64,000 nucleotides of DNA from Rostratula benghalensis (Eukaryota; Chordata; Aves; Charadriiformes; Rostratulidae). Shown here piece after piece: positions 47,544 through 57,000 of the stretch (its first letter is position 1; each line of letters begins with the position of its first letter). The notes beneath the pieces were generated by a model that did no database searches, was not told where the DNA came from, and was given only the letters and a program-made list of their open reading frames with translations. The stretch lies in NCBI GenBank assembly GCA_013399305.1, contig VXAI01000098.1, positions 1,120,559 through 1,184,558 of the forward strand, given 5' to 3'. A program made the translations under genes and the position numbers.

Positions 47544-48229
47544 CCCACAGGTCCCAGGAGCTGTCCCTACTCACAGTCAGACCCTCACCAGGGCTCTGCT
47601 GCAGCTGCAAGATGTAAAGACCCCCAAAGCCAGGAGGACTGAGCTTTGGGGCAGATGTCCCTCTCAATTGGAAGAGCCCCAAGAGCAGTTTTGGGGTGCA
47701 AGCAGGCAGCACAACAGGCAGCTGTAAAGACCAGTTCAGCAGCAAAGAGCTCTAGAGCACCTTGGGGCACAGAAACTCCTTCTGCACTGGAGAGCAAGGG
47801 GAAGAACGGGGCAGGGGCGCGGGGCGGCATGCGGGGCTGGAAGGGCACTCTTCCCAACCCTGTGCGATTCTCACAGACTTCTCCGACTCCAGGGCCTTTT
47901 CTTGCAGAAGCTATAATTATATTACAGAGTTCCTGTGTAAGCTACTGAGCTTTATTAATTAATCCTGCTTGGTCTCACCCCAGCCAGGGCCCTGGCCTCG
48001 TGCAGAGATGTGGAATTTTCCAGGAAAACTTGAAAACCGTCATCAAGGAGAAGAAAATGTTTGCACTCAGCCTTTAAAGGGTGAGGTGGAGAAGGGTCTC
48101 ATTTCTCTGATTCGGCCCGAGGTGGGGAGAGGCAGTGAGAGCATGGTATGGCTCTGGGGTGGCCCTGACCAGACCTGTCCTGAATCAGCATGGCATTTTC
48201 CCAGAGAAGCCCCTGAACACGGGACGTTT
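47544..48229. other. Unique non-coding flank of the array
   Basis: Mixed-composition unique sequence begins abruptly at the array edge. I see no target-site duplication, transposon end or recognisable protein. Short overlapping open frames on both strands encode compositionally ordinary peptides without any domain I know. A small GC-rich patch lies near 47808-47840, followed by an AT-rich patch that is listed separately. Confidence 0.6.
47905..47975. promoter_or_regulatory. AT-rich homeodomain-word patch (candidate regulatory)
   Basis: The patch holds ATAATTATAT, and the perfect 10-base palindrome ATTAATTAAT at 47954-47963 overlaps TAATCC at 47960-47965, a word bound by K50 homeodomains (OTX/PITX type). 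Function is inferred only from motif density in a small AT-rich island. Confidence 0.25.
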
Positions 48230-48620
48230 GGCTTGGGGATTCCTAATTGCAGATGGATATGGATAAAAAGAGATTTAAATACACAGAGAGCTGTAAACTC
48301 CATCTGAGCTCTCAATTAAGCTATCACAGTCCAGTATTCAACCTGAGAAGTCAGTAGTACAGAGGCAGGGGGGCTCAATTAGTGTATGGATGGTCTAAAA
48401 CAAGCTTATTCCTCAAATGATACAGGAGCAGACATCGAACGAGGCAGAAGTCACCAGGCAGAGATGGATGCAGCTGATACTCAGCCCACTGAAGGGGTTT
48501 AGCCCAGAGATACTAGAGTCTGTTTGAATCCCAAACTGAGATGAAAACCTGGAGAACTCCACAGATTATAAAATTAAAAATCTTAGCTAATGTCATGGCA
48601 TACAATGGGGAACTAATGCC
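48230..48620. promoter_or_regulatory. AT-rich block, candidate conserved non-coding element
   Basis: This stretch is AT-rich compared with its neighbours and contains repeated CAATTA/CTAATT words, ATTTAAAT, and a run ending in AGATTATAAAATTAAAAATC near 48560-48585. No open frame here resembles a protein. The composition and clustering of homeodomain-type words are what vertebrate enhancers often show, but conservation has not been tested. Confidence 0.25.
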
Positions 48621-49489
48621 ATCCGACTGACTCATCTTTCCCAACTTTTATCGGGCCATTATAGAGAAGAATGGAACGGTACTGCCTGCAGCCTCTGCAT
48701 CCCCCCTCACTCCCTTCCCAGGCGTTTGCTCTCAGAGAAGGGACCTGCCTGCCTAGAAGCTGGTCTTGGAAGACAGGCACAGACACTCCCCACTCTGCTA
48801 CAAGCTGTAGCAGCAGAACCAGAGGCCAGAATCTTGGTGCAGGGATCACATACAAAAGTTTGGCTTCAAAAGGCAGTAGCAGTTTTCTGTGCGGTGGCCA
48901 GGATGAATAAAAGGCTCACCTGATGAAAGTGTCACACTTCAGAGCTTAGGGAATCGCCCTCCTTTTCTTCTCCACACTGAACACCCCCTCTACACCAAAG
49001 ATTTAGTACCTCACCACACGCCGCTCGCTGAAGGGTTCTGGATGTCCATGCAATCATGGCTGCATCCTTGTAGAAAGGCATTCAAAGGTGCACCCCTACA
49101 CTCTTGCACTGGCAGTGGTGCGCGCTCTTGACTCCTATCACTCACGCTGATGAAACTCCACCACTTAAGAAACAGCAGCAAGAGAGCAAAACACAAACAA
49201 ACTCGCCCCAAACGGAGACGTCCCTCCTTAGCACACTCTACCCACCCACAGTGGCTGGGATCCTGAGCGTGTCTAGTTCTGTCTCGGCTTAATCTCTTGC
49301 CTTAAATTAGGTAAAGTCACTCCATCCAGGAGCCACTGGCTTCTAGCCTCCACCCTGGAAAAGTAAAGGTGAGTCGGTGATCAAGAAAATAAATAGAAAA
49401 CAAGAGAAAAAGGCACTAATTGGTAAGCACCTGCCTGCAAGGAAGAGGAAAAATACCCCCCTAAAAAAAACCTCTAGGAAAACAAAATG
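48621..49489. other. Unique sequence, nothing specific recognised
   Basis: Unique, mildly GC-rich to neutral sequence without repeats of note. Open frames of 60-80 codons occur on both strands but overlap one another antisense and show no recognisable domain. The last 100 bases become A-rich (several A-runs around 49385-49480) and lead into the next AT-rich block. Confidence 0.5.
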
Positions 49490-49710
49490 CACCGACATCT
49501 TTTTATTTTGTTTTTTTCGGTAATTATACTAAAGATGAAAAACTCATAATAAACATCTCCCAGTCCCCACCTGCTAACAGTAATTATAATAGACTCAACA
49601 ATAAATGGTAAAGCAGAGCAGTGCTGCATCTCGGGAATTCTCTAGGGTATGTGGATTAGCTCGGAAAGCCTGAATGATTAAAATACACTAATTAAAATTT
49701 TGTGTTCCTT
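49490..49710. promoter_or_regulatory. Homeodomain-site-rich AT block, candidate enhancer
   Basis: Two copies of TAATTATA occur exactly 60 bases apart, at 49521-49528 and 49581-49588. Also present are GGATTA at 49653-49658 (K50 homeodomain word), GATTAAAA near 49676, and CTAATTAAAATTTTG near 49689. The block is sharply AT-rich, free of microsatellite structure and without an open frame. These are the usual looks of a vertebrate conserved non-coding element near a developmental gene. The motifs are directly visible; the enhancer role is inference. Confidence 0.35.
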
Positions 49711-49799
49711 GGTAACTCGTCTGCCTGGGCCCCTGGTGTTGGCAAAATGGGAATTAACGTGACAAAAGCAACACAGAGGGTTTTTGTTTTAAATAAAGA

Positions 49800-49848
49800 A
49801 GGGGGGGGAGATCTATATAAACAAGTTCTCTCTGCGCACACACACACA
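49800..49848. repeat. G8 run and (CA)6 microsatellite
   Basis: A run of eight G at 49801-49808 is followed by (CA)6 at 49837-49848. Both are short and show no sign of a larger element. Confidence 0.85.
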
Positions 49849-50260
49849 AATTCAGAGGGACACAAACTCTTAGGGAAGGACTGGGGCGCGTTGCTGGTGT
49901 TTAGGATGAAAGCAGCAGTGAAAGCCTCCTCCTCATTGCCTAGTTTTTCCCCAAACCATCAAGGAGGAAAGCTTGGGAGAGAGGAAGGGAGAAGGCAAGA
50001 GAGCACTGGCTTAAGACGAACGGGGTCATGCGCTACCAGGAGCCCGGCTCTTTTCAAACAATTAGAGAAATAAACACACCGAGAGGTGGAGAGGCTCGCG
50101 CAGGGAAACCCCAGCGCAGGACACTCTTCCGCTCCGTCTCCCTCACGCACATTCCTCCACGGACTCGTCTGCCCTGCTCTTTACCAAAGAAAACAGGACT
50201 TTGGGATAACACACCAGAGCTTCTACCCCACTGCAGATACACAAAAGAAATTGAACACTT
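49849..50260. other. Unique sequence, nothing specific recognised
   Basis: Mixed composition with a purine-rich stretch around 49960-50010. Overlapping open frames on both strands encode no recognisable protein. No repeat, RNA gene or clear regulatory site seen. Confidence 0.5.
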
Positions 50261-50480
50261 TTGGGTTGCCCTTAGCAACCTAATTGCATCAGTACATTGC
50301 ACACAGGAGCCAAAGTAACTGAATTTTGATGAAAAGACGGCGGTAATTTACGGCATCACGAAATTAGTTGTCATAGCGACGGGTTAATTACATCTCAAAT
50401 TAACAATGCAAGTGTGGTGAAATTAAATATAAATCATATTTTCTGCATAAATTATAGGGGTTGATTAGACCGGGGCTCGG
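50261..50480. promoter_or_regulatory. Candidate conserved enhancer with two RFX X-box-like sites
   Basis: The block opens with an X-box-like inverted repeat, GTTGCC-CTT-AGCAAC (50265-50279), fitting the RFX half-site rule GTNRCC-N(0-3)-RGYAAC. A weaker copy, GTTGTCATAGCGAC, follows at 50367-50380. Between and after them are AT-rich words typical of homeodomain sites (GTAATTTAC, GGTTAATTAC, AATTAACAAT, ATAAATTATAG) and isolated CpGs inside otherwise AT-rich DNA. The sharp AT-rich boundary against GC-rich flanks and the lack of repeats make this the most enhancer-like block in the window. RFX binding follows from the known consensus; activity and target gene are unknown. Confidence 0.4.
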
Positions 50481-52744
50481 GGAGAGGGAAAGGTTGAGCC
50501 GCCATGGGCCTACGCAGCTTTCTGAGCTGACGAGAGAGTCTCCTGGAAACACCGGGAGGAAGACGGAGTAGGGGGGGAATGAGAAAGTGTCAAAGGAAAA
50601 ACCACACTGCCTTGCTGCTCATCTTCTGCAGGGTTTTCTTTGGCTTTTTAATTGTCATCTGAACTCTCCCTCAGTTTCCCCTCGCGGCTCTTGGAGGAAG
50701 CGGGGAGAGGAGCCAGGCCCACGAGTGCCGGGCGCCGCAGCTCCCTGTCCCACCCCAGCACCACAGCCCTGAACTGGGGGAAGCCGAGCCGAGCCTGTCC
50801 TCAGCTCCTCCCCGGCCTCCCCGTGGGACAAAGTGAGGGGCTGGCTCACATCAGACCTTGCTTGTGATCTCTGTGCCCAGGGAAGTAGCCTCCAGGCCAG
50901 CCCAGCTCCCTTGGTGCAGGTCACCACATGCCATCTTACACCTCTGGAGTCACACTCCAGCCGTCCGGGCTCTCACACATCCCTAGCCTCTAATTTCTTG
51001 CCTGGTTCACAGCAACAGCACGAAATGTGGTCTGCCAAACTGAGGAAATTAGGTCTTGGCAGAGTCCCTGGCTGGAGGAGTGGCACAGACCGACCTGACC
51101 CAGCACAGGGAGAGGAAGGCGGTCTCTGACGGGCTCTCACCCGCAGTTTCTGTTCAGAGCACACCCCGAAAAGCAGGTCAAACCAAACGCTGAAATCAGA
51201 GGGCAAAGGGAGCAAGAGAAAGCATGCAATGCTGCTAAGAAATAACAGCAGGTACATGGAGGGCATTAGTGCCCAGCTGCAGTCTCAAAACAGCATCTTG
51301 CCAAATAGATGCAGAGCAAAGCCCCACTGGTGCCCAGACACCAGCCCCATGCCCAGCCTGGGACTCCAGCAAGGCAGGAGGCAGCAGCGCCGCTCTGGGG
51401 CGGTGGGATGGGGACGGGGAGAGACTGCAACAAAGCTGGGAGCGGGTCACCAGCTGCACCACCAAGGAGCTGTGTGGTTGCTCTATTAAACTCTTGGTGA
51501 CCCTCGGCGAGCACAGAGCTTTGCCACTCACAATGGGACACAGCTAACAACAAACAGCTACAGAAAGAGTGTCTAAAAATACCCGGCCCCCGCCTGCCCC
51601 TGTGCAGCCCCTGGGAGCTGGGTGCTTGCAGGAGCTCCAGCCGCTCCTCCGAGGCCAGTCTCCACTTCCCAGGGTCTCACAGAAGACGGTGACAACCTGA
51701 ACCATTCAGTCCAAGGCGGGGACATAAAAAAGATTTTGCAGTCTGGCTGCCAACCAGCCCTGCCCCAAGCAGGGGATGATGTTAAAGAGGCACGTGCTGC
51801 TCTCCCCTCAGCCCCTGGCTTCTGCTTCCAGGCTGGGTGACAATGGGCACTGCAGCATGGCACTGGGGAGGAGAGGGGACATGGTGAGTGGCCACTCTGG
51901 GACAGGGAGGATGTATCTGTCAGGAAAGCACATGCAGGAGCCAAATCCTCCAAGCATAGTCCTCTGCTTCCTGCCTCTCTGAGCAGAGAGAGGAAAACCT
52001 GAAGAGAAAATCTGCGAAGGGCAGACGGGACACACCTGCAGCACAGACAGACAAGGACTAACATCAGAAGGAGCCGGATGAGCTGCCCTCCTAGCTCCGT
52101 GTGCTCTCCCACAGCCCTTCAGTCCCCAGCATAAAGGGAGATTCCCATGTTTAACTTCTCAAATATCTACCATCCCTGAAGGAGAAGCATCCAGGAACCT
52201 TTCTCACCGTGCCATTCTCGCAGAACTCAGTGACGAACTTCCCAGAGGCCACTCTCAGCCCAAAACCTTACGCTGCAGGCTTGTCTTCCCACAATGCCTC
52301 TAACAATCCTGCCAGCCTCAACCAGAAGAGCACTGGGAGGTGTAGGGCTTTTTAGGGACTTCCCTAAAATAACAGTTCCCTCCCACTTTAAAAATGTTTT
52401 TTGCTCAACCTGCATCTCCCCAGACTCCTGTACCCTCACACGGGCCGACTGCTCATGGTAAAAGGCGGCTTTGCCACCTCCTGGGTACAGTCTTAGTGAC
52501 CAGCTTGTCACCTCCAGCCAAACTGCCTTGCCTCCTGCCCACAATTCACAGGCAGCACTCAGACAAAACACTGAGATTCTCACAAAATCCTGCCACATTT
52601 CACCTGGGCCCAGGCTGTGGAATTTCTCAAGTCGGGGAATTTGGGGGTTGGTTGGCTGTTGGTTTTTTTTAGAGGAGAAGGAGGGAAAGCATATGAAAGA
52701 AAGGAAGGAAAAAGCCTAAAAGTAAAAAGCCCTCTGGTCCTGGC
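50481..52744. other. GC-moderate unique region without a supported gene
   Basis: About 2.2 kb of ordinary, moderately GC-rich unique sequence. A CpG-containing patch lies near 50690-50850. The longest open frame is 179 codons on the minus strand (52112 down to 51573). It is Leu/Ser/Pro/Ala-rich, overlaps plus-strand frames, and matches nothing I recognise. A purine-rich run occurs at about 52660-52735. No repeat family, RNA gene or splice-bounded coding exon could be supported. Confidence 0.5.
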
Positions 52745-52915
52745 AGCCGGCGTGATCGATGGTGGTGGATTTGCATGTACATTTCATTAATTTTTCAGCA
52801 TGCATTTTATTTATCTATGCGCCATACATCTGCTGAAGTTTATATACTTGATAATATATAAATATAGACACACAGCAATCAATACGACATCCGCTTCGCA
52901 GAAGCTTCCATTAGC
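52745..52915. promoter_or_regulatory. AT-rich block with POU octamer, candidate conserved element
   Basis: The sequence contains GATCGATGG, a reverse-orientation POU octamer ATTTGCAT at 52769-52776, CATTAATTTTTC, AGCATGCATTTTATTTAT, and an ATATATAAATATA stretch, ending with AGCAATCAATACG. It stands out as an AT-rich island between a purine-rich tract and a C-rich tract, and carries isolated CpGs. Motifs are visible; enhancer function and conservation are inferred. Confidence 0.35.
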
Positions 52916-53378
52916 CCCCCACTCCCCCCCCTTCCCTTCCTCATTTCCACAACCTGCTGCCTGGGCACCTTGTGCTGTTCCATCGGTTTCCGATTTTCAT
53001 TAGCGGTGGAGCTCCGGCTCCCCCGTCCCCCAGCCCTCCCCGCACCGATCCCATTCACCTCCACGTGGGCCGGGGAACCGCACCCGCGGCCACCAGGCGC
53101 CTGCCCCATTGGGGAGAGCCTCTCCCTGCTCACCCTCCCCTCCCCGTGTCACTAGGCTTCCCAAGCCACAGGTGTCGGGATGCTGGGGTCACCCTGCACA
53201 GGCAAAAGTGCCTCCACCCTAAAGGACACCTCAGAGCGCTCTCAGGCATCCCCTGCCTTCCCACAGCCCCGTGGGTTTTTCTCTGCCCAAGGGTCCTGCC
53301 CAGAGGTGATGGGAGCAGTGGTGGGGATGGAACTGAGCCCCAGCTGGGGCCCAGACACATCTGCTCTCATGTCACGTT
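52916..53378. other. C-rich unique region
   Basis: A C-rich plus strand with C7/C8 runs near 52915-52931 and scattered CpGs at 53000-53110. Open frames of up to 137 codons run through it on the plus strand but are Pro/Arg/Ser-rich by composition, overlap antisense frames and show no domain. No gene is supported. Confidence 0.5.
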
Positions 53379-53472
53379 CTCATAGAATGGTCTGGGCTGG
53401 AAAGGACCTTAAAGATCATCAAGTTCCAACCCTCCTGCCTTCAGCAGGGACACCTCCCACTAGACCAGGTTC
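53379..53472 (-). mobile_element. CR1 LINE fragment, 3' end, 5'-truncated
   Basis: The plus strand reads CATAGAATGG, then GGCTGGAAAGGACCTTAAAG, ATCATCAAGTTCCAACC, CAGGGACACCTCCCACTAGA and CCAGGTT. This matches, from memory, the reverse complement of the 3' untranslated end of avian chicken-repeat-1 retrotransposons, whose terminus carries short ATTCTATG-type repeats. The element therefore lies on the minus strand with its 3' end near 53379 and is truncated after roughly 95 bases, as is typical of CR1 copies. It has no coding capacity. Its presence is the main argument for a bird genome. Confidence 0.88.
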
Positions 53473-54202
53473 TCTTCCCTTCTCCAAGCAGGACTAAGCC
53501 AAAGCCAAGGTTTGAATGCCAGCACTGGGCAACAGGACGGGCCAAATAGCCTCAGTGCTTTGGCTGTTCTATGTGTCCACCCCAGTTTAACCCCGTCATC
53601 TCATCATCTTCACCCATGATACTCGTGGGTGGGAGTAAAGGGGAGCATGTCTGCCCAGTTCCCTAGGGAGCTCTCGCCCTGGATGAGAGCTGTGTCCCCA
53701 GAGCCCTCTGAGCCAAACACAACACCCTGGCACGCTTCTGCCCAGCTGAATTACCTCCTGCAACATGGTCGAGAATCTTATTAAGCAGGCTTTGCAGCCA
53801 GGATCAAACCGCAGCTGCTAAGAACAGCTTGGGTCGCTGTAAACTGCAGCCTGAGTTTCCATTTTTATCTCAGACTGTCTTCTCTCTGCCTTCACTTCTC
53901 CTCCATGCTTGGGAACTTGACTGGAACATCCAACTTGCCCCCACTGTCCCTCTGTCTTCTACACTCAATTTCTGACCTGTTACACACCTTGGACACGTCA
54001 CACCCCACTGAACATTTCTAGCCCCCCTTTCCATCCCAACTTTACAGGAAGGAGCGTTTCCCACTATTGATTTATCTATCTTCACTACAGTTTTTATCTC
54101 AGATTAGCTGGTCCGTCTGTAGGGTAACTCACAAACATCTGCAGCTGGGAACAAACACTTGGGAACCACTCAAACTACTTTTTATAACAGCCAGACAGCA
54201 CA

Positions 54203-54259
54203 TGACGTAAGAGAGGAACTGTAGTGTGAAAGCACGCGGTGGTACAGCACCTTGCATCA
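54203..54259. promoter_or_regulatory. Pair of bZIP-like sites (CRE variant and CARE-like)
   Basis: TGACGTAA at 54203-54210 is a CRE/ATF-type variant. TTGCATCA at 54252-54259 is the reverse complement of TGATGCAA, the C/EBP-ATF composite element. Both 8-mers are exact, but short words occur by chance, so the assignment is weak. Confidence 0.2.
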
Positions 54260-54840
54260 CAGGGAAACCCAATCGGGAAGTCTATGAAAAAAGACAAACT
54301 ATTCCTAGTGTTATTAGAACTCACCACAAGGAAATCAGCACAAAGCCTGGGGTAAAAAGAGAAGCGTTTTCCCCCCTGTTTTAGGATGGGAAAAGAGATC
54401 TTTTTGCAGAAGAGAATATATGGGATGGTATGTGAGAGCAGAGGAAAGAATTAAAGCTTGAGCAACAGACTTCCAGGGGAGAGGTCTGAGTTACGAGTGC
54501 ATCTCTTCTGCCTGACTAAGGAGTCACGCCACCTCTTTACAAGCCCACTGGACCCGTGTGGCCCAACCCTTCACTCTCCAGAATCCCCAACCAGGCACTT
54601 TGCTCTCCTGGAGCAGCAGACGTGGAGATAAAAGCGGAGGGATTGGTGTGGGAGACCCGCAGCTGCCCTATCCCCACAGCCTGCCCTCGGCACTTGGACC
54701 TGGCCGTGGGCAACCAAACCTGAACGTGCCCACCATGAAGCCCAGTCACCTCTGTCCCGTGCAGCCTTCCCTCCCAGCTGCATCCCGCTCCACGCAGCAA
54801 ACACCATCCAGCTAGTGGTCAAGAGGAGGTTTGCAAAGGG

Positions 54841-54855
54841 GAGAGAGAGAGAGAG
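54841..54855. repeat. (GA)7 microsatellite
   Basis: Seven GA dinucleotides plus G, preceded by GGG and followed by a purine-rich run up to about 54870. Confidence 0.9.
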
Positions 54856-54879
54856 TGAAAATAAATAAAAGGGTGCCTG

Positions 54880-55010
54880 TGCCTTTAAAAGAATTTTCAT
54901 TTATAGGCTCTTCTCCTCTTCCACCATTTCAGTGATCTATATGCAAATATGCTAATGAATGCAAATTAAGACACCACTTTTAGTCCCAATTTAATAGAAA
55001 GCATTAAAAT
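54880..55010. promoter_or_regulatory. Triple POU-octamer cluster in AT-rich block
   Basis: Two perfect octamers ATGCAAAT lie at 54941-54948 and 54959-54966, with a one-mismatch copy ATGCTAAT between them at 54949-54956, all in the same orientation within 26 bases. The octamer is the classic binding site of OCT/POU factors. Flanks hold further AT-rich words (TTTAAAAG, CAATTTAATAG, GCATTAAAAT). The cluster is directly visible; an enhancer role is inferred. The block ends in a T11 run (55014-55024) shortly before the assembly gap. Confidence 0.4.
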
Positions 55011-55080
55011 ACCTTTTTTTTTTTCCCCAAAAACTCCATATGCATGAAGGAAGGGCTTTTTTAAATTTATTTTATTTATT

Positions 55081-55105
55081 NNNNNNNNNNNNNNNNNNNN
55101 NNNNN
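55081..55105. other. Assembly gap of 25 N
   Basis: Exactly 25 N between T/A-rich flanks (TTTATTTTATTTATT on the left, TTTGAACTTTTTG on the right). The round size suggests a placeholder rather than a measured gap, probably at a T-rich low-complexity stretch. Confidence 0.98.
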
Positions 55106-55720
55106 TTTGAACTTTTTGTTAAAGTCACATCCAGCAGCAAACACACCATCAAAGTGCTGGAGACAAGGAGGGGAAATCTGAGTGACATTTCCAGGTGCCA
55201 ATTACTAAGATCTTGTTCTTCTTCTGGGAGGACTGTGAATTAATTTTTTTCTATTTTTTAAAAGGAGCTATTAAAACTGATGGTACAGCCACCCTCTTCT
55301 CACTCATTGTCTCCCCCACACCTCCAACAGTATAAAGGCAGGGTGGAATGAAGCCCGTCACATCCATAAAGACGTTACTGCATGTTGGGTTACAACCACT
55401 TCTCCGAGGGACCGGCGAGGGAAAGCACCAGGGAGAGATGCAGGCATCATCCTGGTTCTACAGGAGGGGACACATCCTGACCAGGGGCTGCGGGAGCTGG
55501 ATGTAAAGCCTGGGACAGAGTGGGGCTGTAACGGTGCTAAAGGCTGACCCTATCACCATGGGATCTCCAGGTCTCCCATTCCCTGAGAAGTCTCCCCTCC
55601 TGGCATTACTCTTCCCAGCCTTTTCCAAATGTGCTTAGCTTAGTTAAATGAACAAAAACCTTCAAAACCCAACAGATGCAATGCTAGATTATGTTGGCAA
55701 TGCTGTGAAAGTCTCCAGGA
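55106..55720. other. Unique sequence downstream of the gap
   Basis: AT-rich to about 55290 (AAGTCACATCC, CAATTACTAAG, GAATTAATTTTTTTC), possibly the continuation of the POU-site block across the gap. Then ordinary mixed sequence with a TATA-like TATAAAGG at 55331-55338 but no associated open frame. No gene is supported. Confidence 0.45.
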
Positions 55721-56095
55721 AAATAAACTATGACTCATCTTTTTAAAAATATTTCAAATACAAATCTTTCCACTCAAGCAATCATGAATTTTACCCAAAC
55801 TTTTTGAGGGGAAAAATGTAAAAGCAGTAATAGTCAAACTTTTCACAAATCCAAAGTAATTCTATGTAGTTGTTAATTTACAGAAAGAAATGCCATTTCT
55901 CTTCAAGTACTTCATTTGGCTGGTTTCTAAATGGAAACTTTCTGGGCTTACTAACTTGTCACCTACAGCCATCACTTCATTTTATTTTAAAATCTAAAGT
56001 TTGAAACTGCACAAAATCCAAACGGTTGCCTCAATTTAACCCAAAGCAACTTTAACTGTATTTACACGCGTATTTTAATTGAGAAGCAGGAAATT
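55721..56095. promoter_or_regulatory. Long AT-rich block, candidate conserved non-coding element
   Basis: About 370 bases of repeat-free AT-rich sequence with clear borders against GC-rich DNA at about 56100. It has no microsatellite character and no open frame, and it carries words such as ATGACTCAT (AP-1-like, near 55730), GTTAATTTACAG and TTTAATTGAGAAG. The appearance fits a conserved regulatory or intronic element; conservation is untested. Confidence 0.28.
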
Positions 56096-57000
56096 GCTCT
56101 TTGCCCAGCCGTACCTGCTGCATGGCCCCTTCCCCCCCCTCCAACCCCGGCTTTGCACAACTAGTGCCACCAGGCCTGCTCGGAGAACAAAAGCAGCCAG
56201 ACTCCACTCTGCTGACTGGGTTTTATCTGTGGTAATTTTACCTCCTCCACAAGGCAGTGGGCCAGACTCTTTTTTGCAGCAACACCAGAGTAAATCAAGA
56301 TCAAAGCCTCCCCCCAGGATAATGGTACTGTTACTCAGGGATTTACACAGCTTGGGCAAGGATGAGAATCCCATCCCTGCACCGAGCAGCAGCCCCTACC
56401 CTTCAGCTCCTTGTTGAACGTCCTTCCAACTGCCCGGAGCACAGCATTTTCAAGTGACAACTGTGTTAAGGCTGATCGATAGAGCAAGAACTGGCTGCAC
56501 GACACAGTTCTTCCTGGATGAGACCAGGGAAAATCAACCCGGCCGCTCCAGCTCCCGCTCTGCCAGTTCTACCCACGGGGACCCGCTGCCAAACACCCCC
56601 CGTCGTCCCCTTCCGCTGCCGTGCCAAGGTGGCAGCTCACCTGGCAGCCCGAGTAAAACACATTTCTTGATCTAAACCGGGCAGCAACAAGCTAACCGGG
56701 GACACGTCGCCTCCAGCAAAGCGGGTGCCAGTCTGCCCAGTGCAAGGCTGAACGCAGAGAGCTGGGATGCACCACATGCTGGGTCCCACCAGCACATTGC
56801 CAGGTCTCTGCCCACCTTCAGCAGTTGCTCACACGGTGCTGGGCCTCTGGCCACCCTCAGCAAGGGACTCATCGATGGCCCCGGAGCCTCCACCTACCCG
56901 TACGACACACGGCCCGTACGGTGGCCACTGCTGCTTTGTCCCAGGGACAGTAATTGTCCTGTTTGCTTACAGCTTGCTGCCTGTTTCTCCTCTCCACACA
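56096..57000. other. GC-richer unique region without a supported gene
   Basis: Unique sequence with short open frames on both strands, none recognisable. A diverged tandem duplication of about 20 bases (16 of 20 identical by eye) lies at 56805-56824 and 56844-56863. The 8-mer CCCGTACG occurs twice at 56897-56904 and 56913-56920. Confidence 0.5.

Larger units (their letters stand above)
53473..54879. other. Unique region without a supported gene
   Basis: Mixed unique sequence. No open frame longer than about 110 codons and none recognisable. It includes a pair of bZIP-like sites at 54203-54259 and a short (GA)7 repeat at 54841-54855, both listed separately. Confidence 0.5.

Noticed and set aside
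51573..52112. 179-codon minus-strand open frame with a hydrophobic Leu/Val/Cys-rich N-terminal part
   Set aside because: The hydrophobic segment could mimic a signal anchor, but the rest is compositional Ser/Pro/Ala sequence, plus-strand frames overlap it, and nothing known matches.
55331..55338. TATA-box-like TATAAAGG
   Set aside because: No initiator, exon or open frame of merit lies downstream; single TATA words are common by chance.
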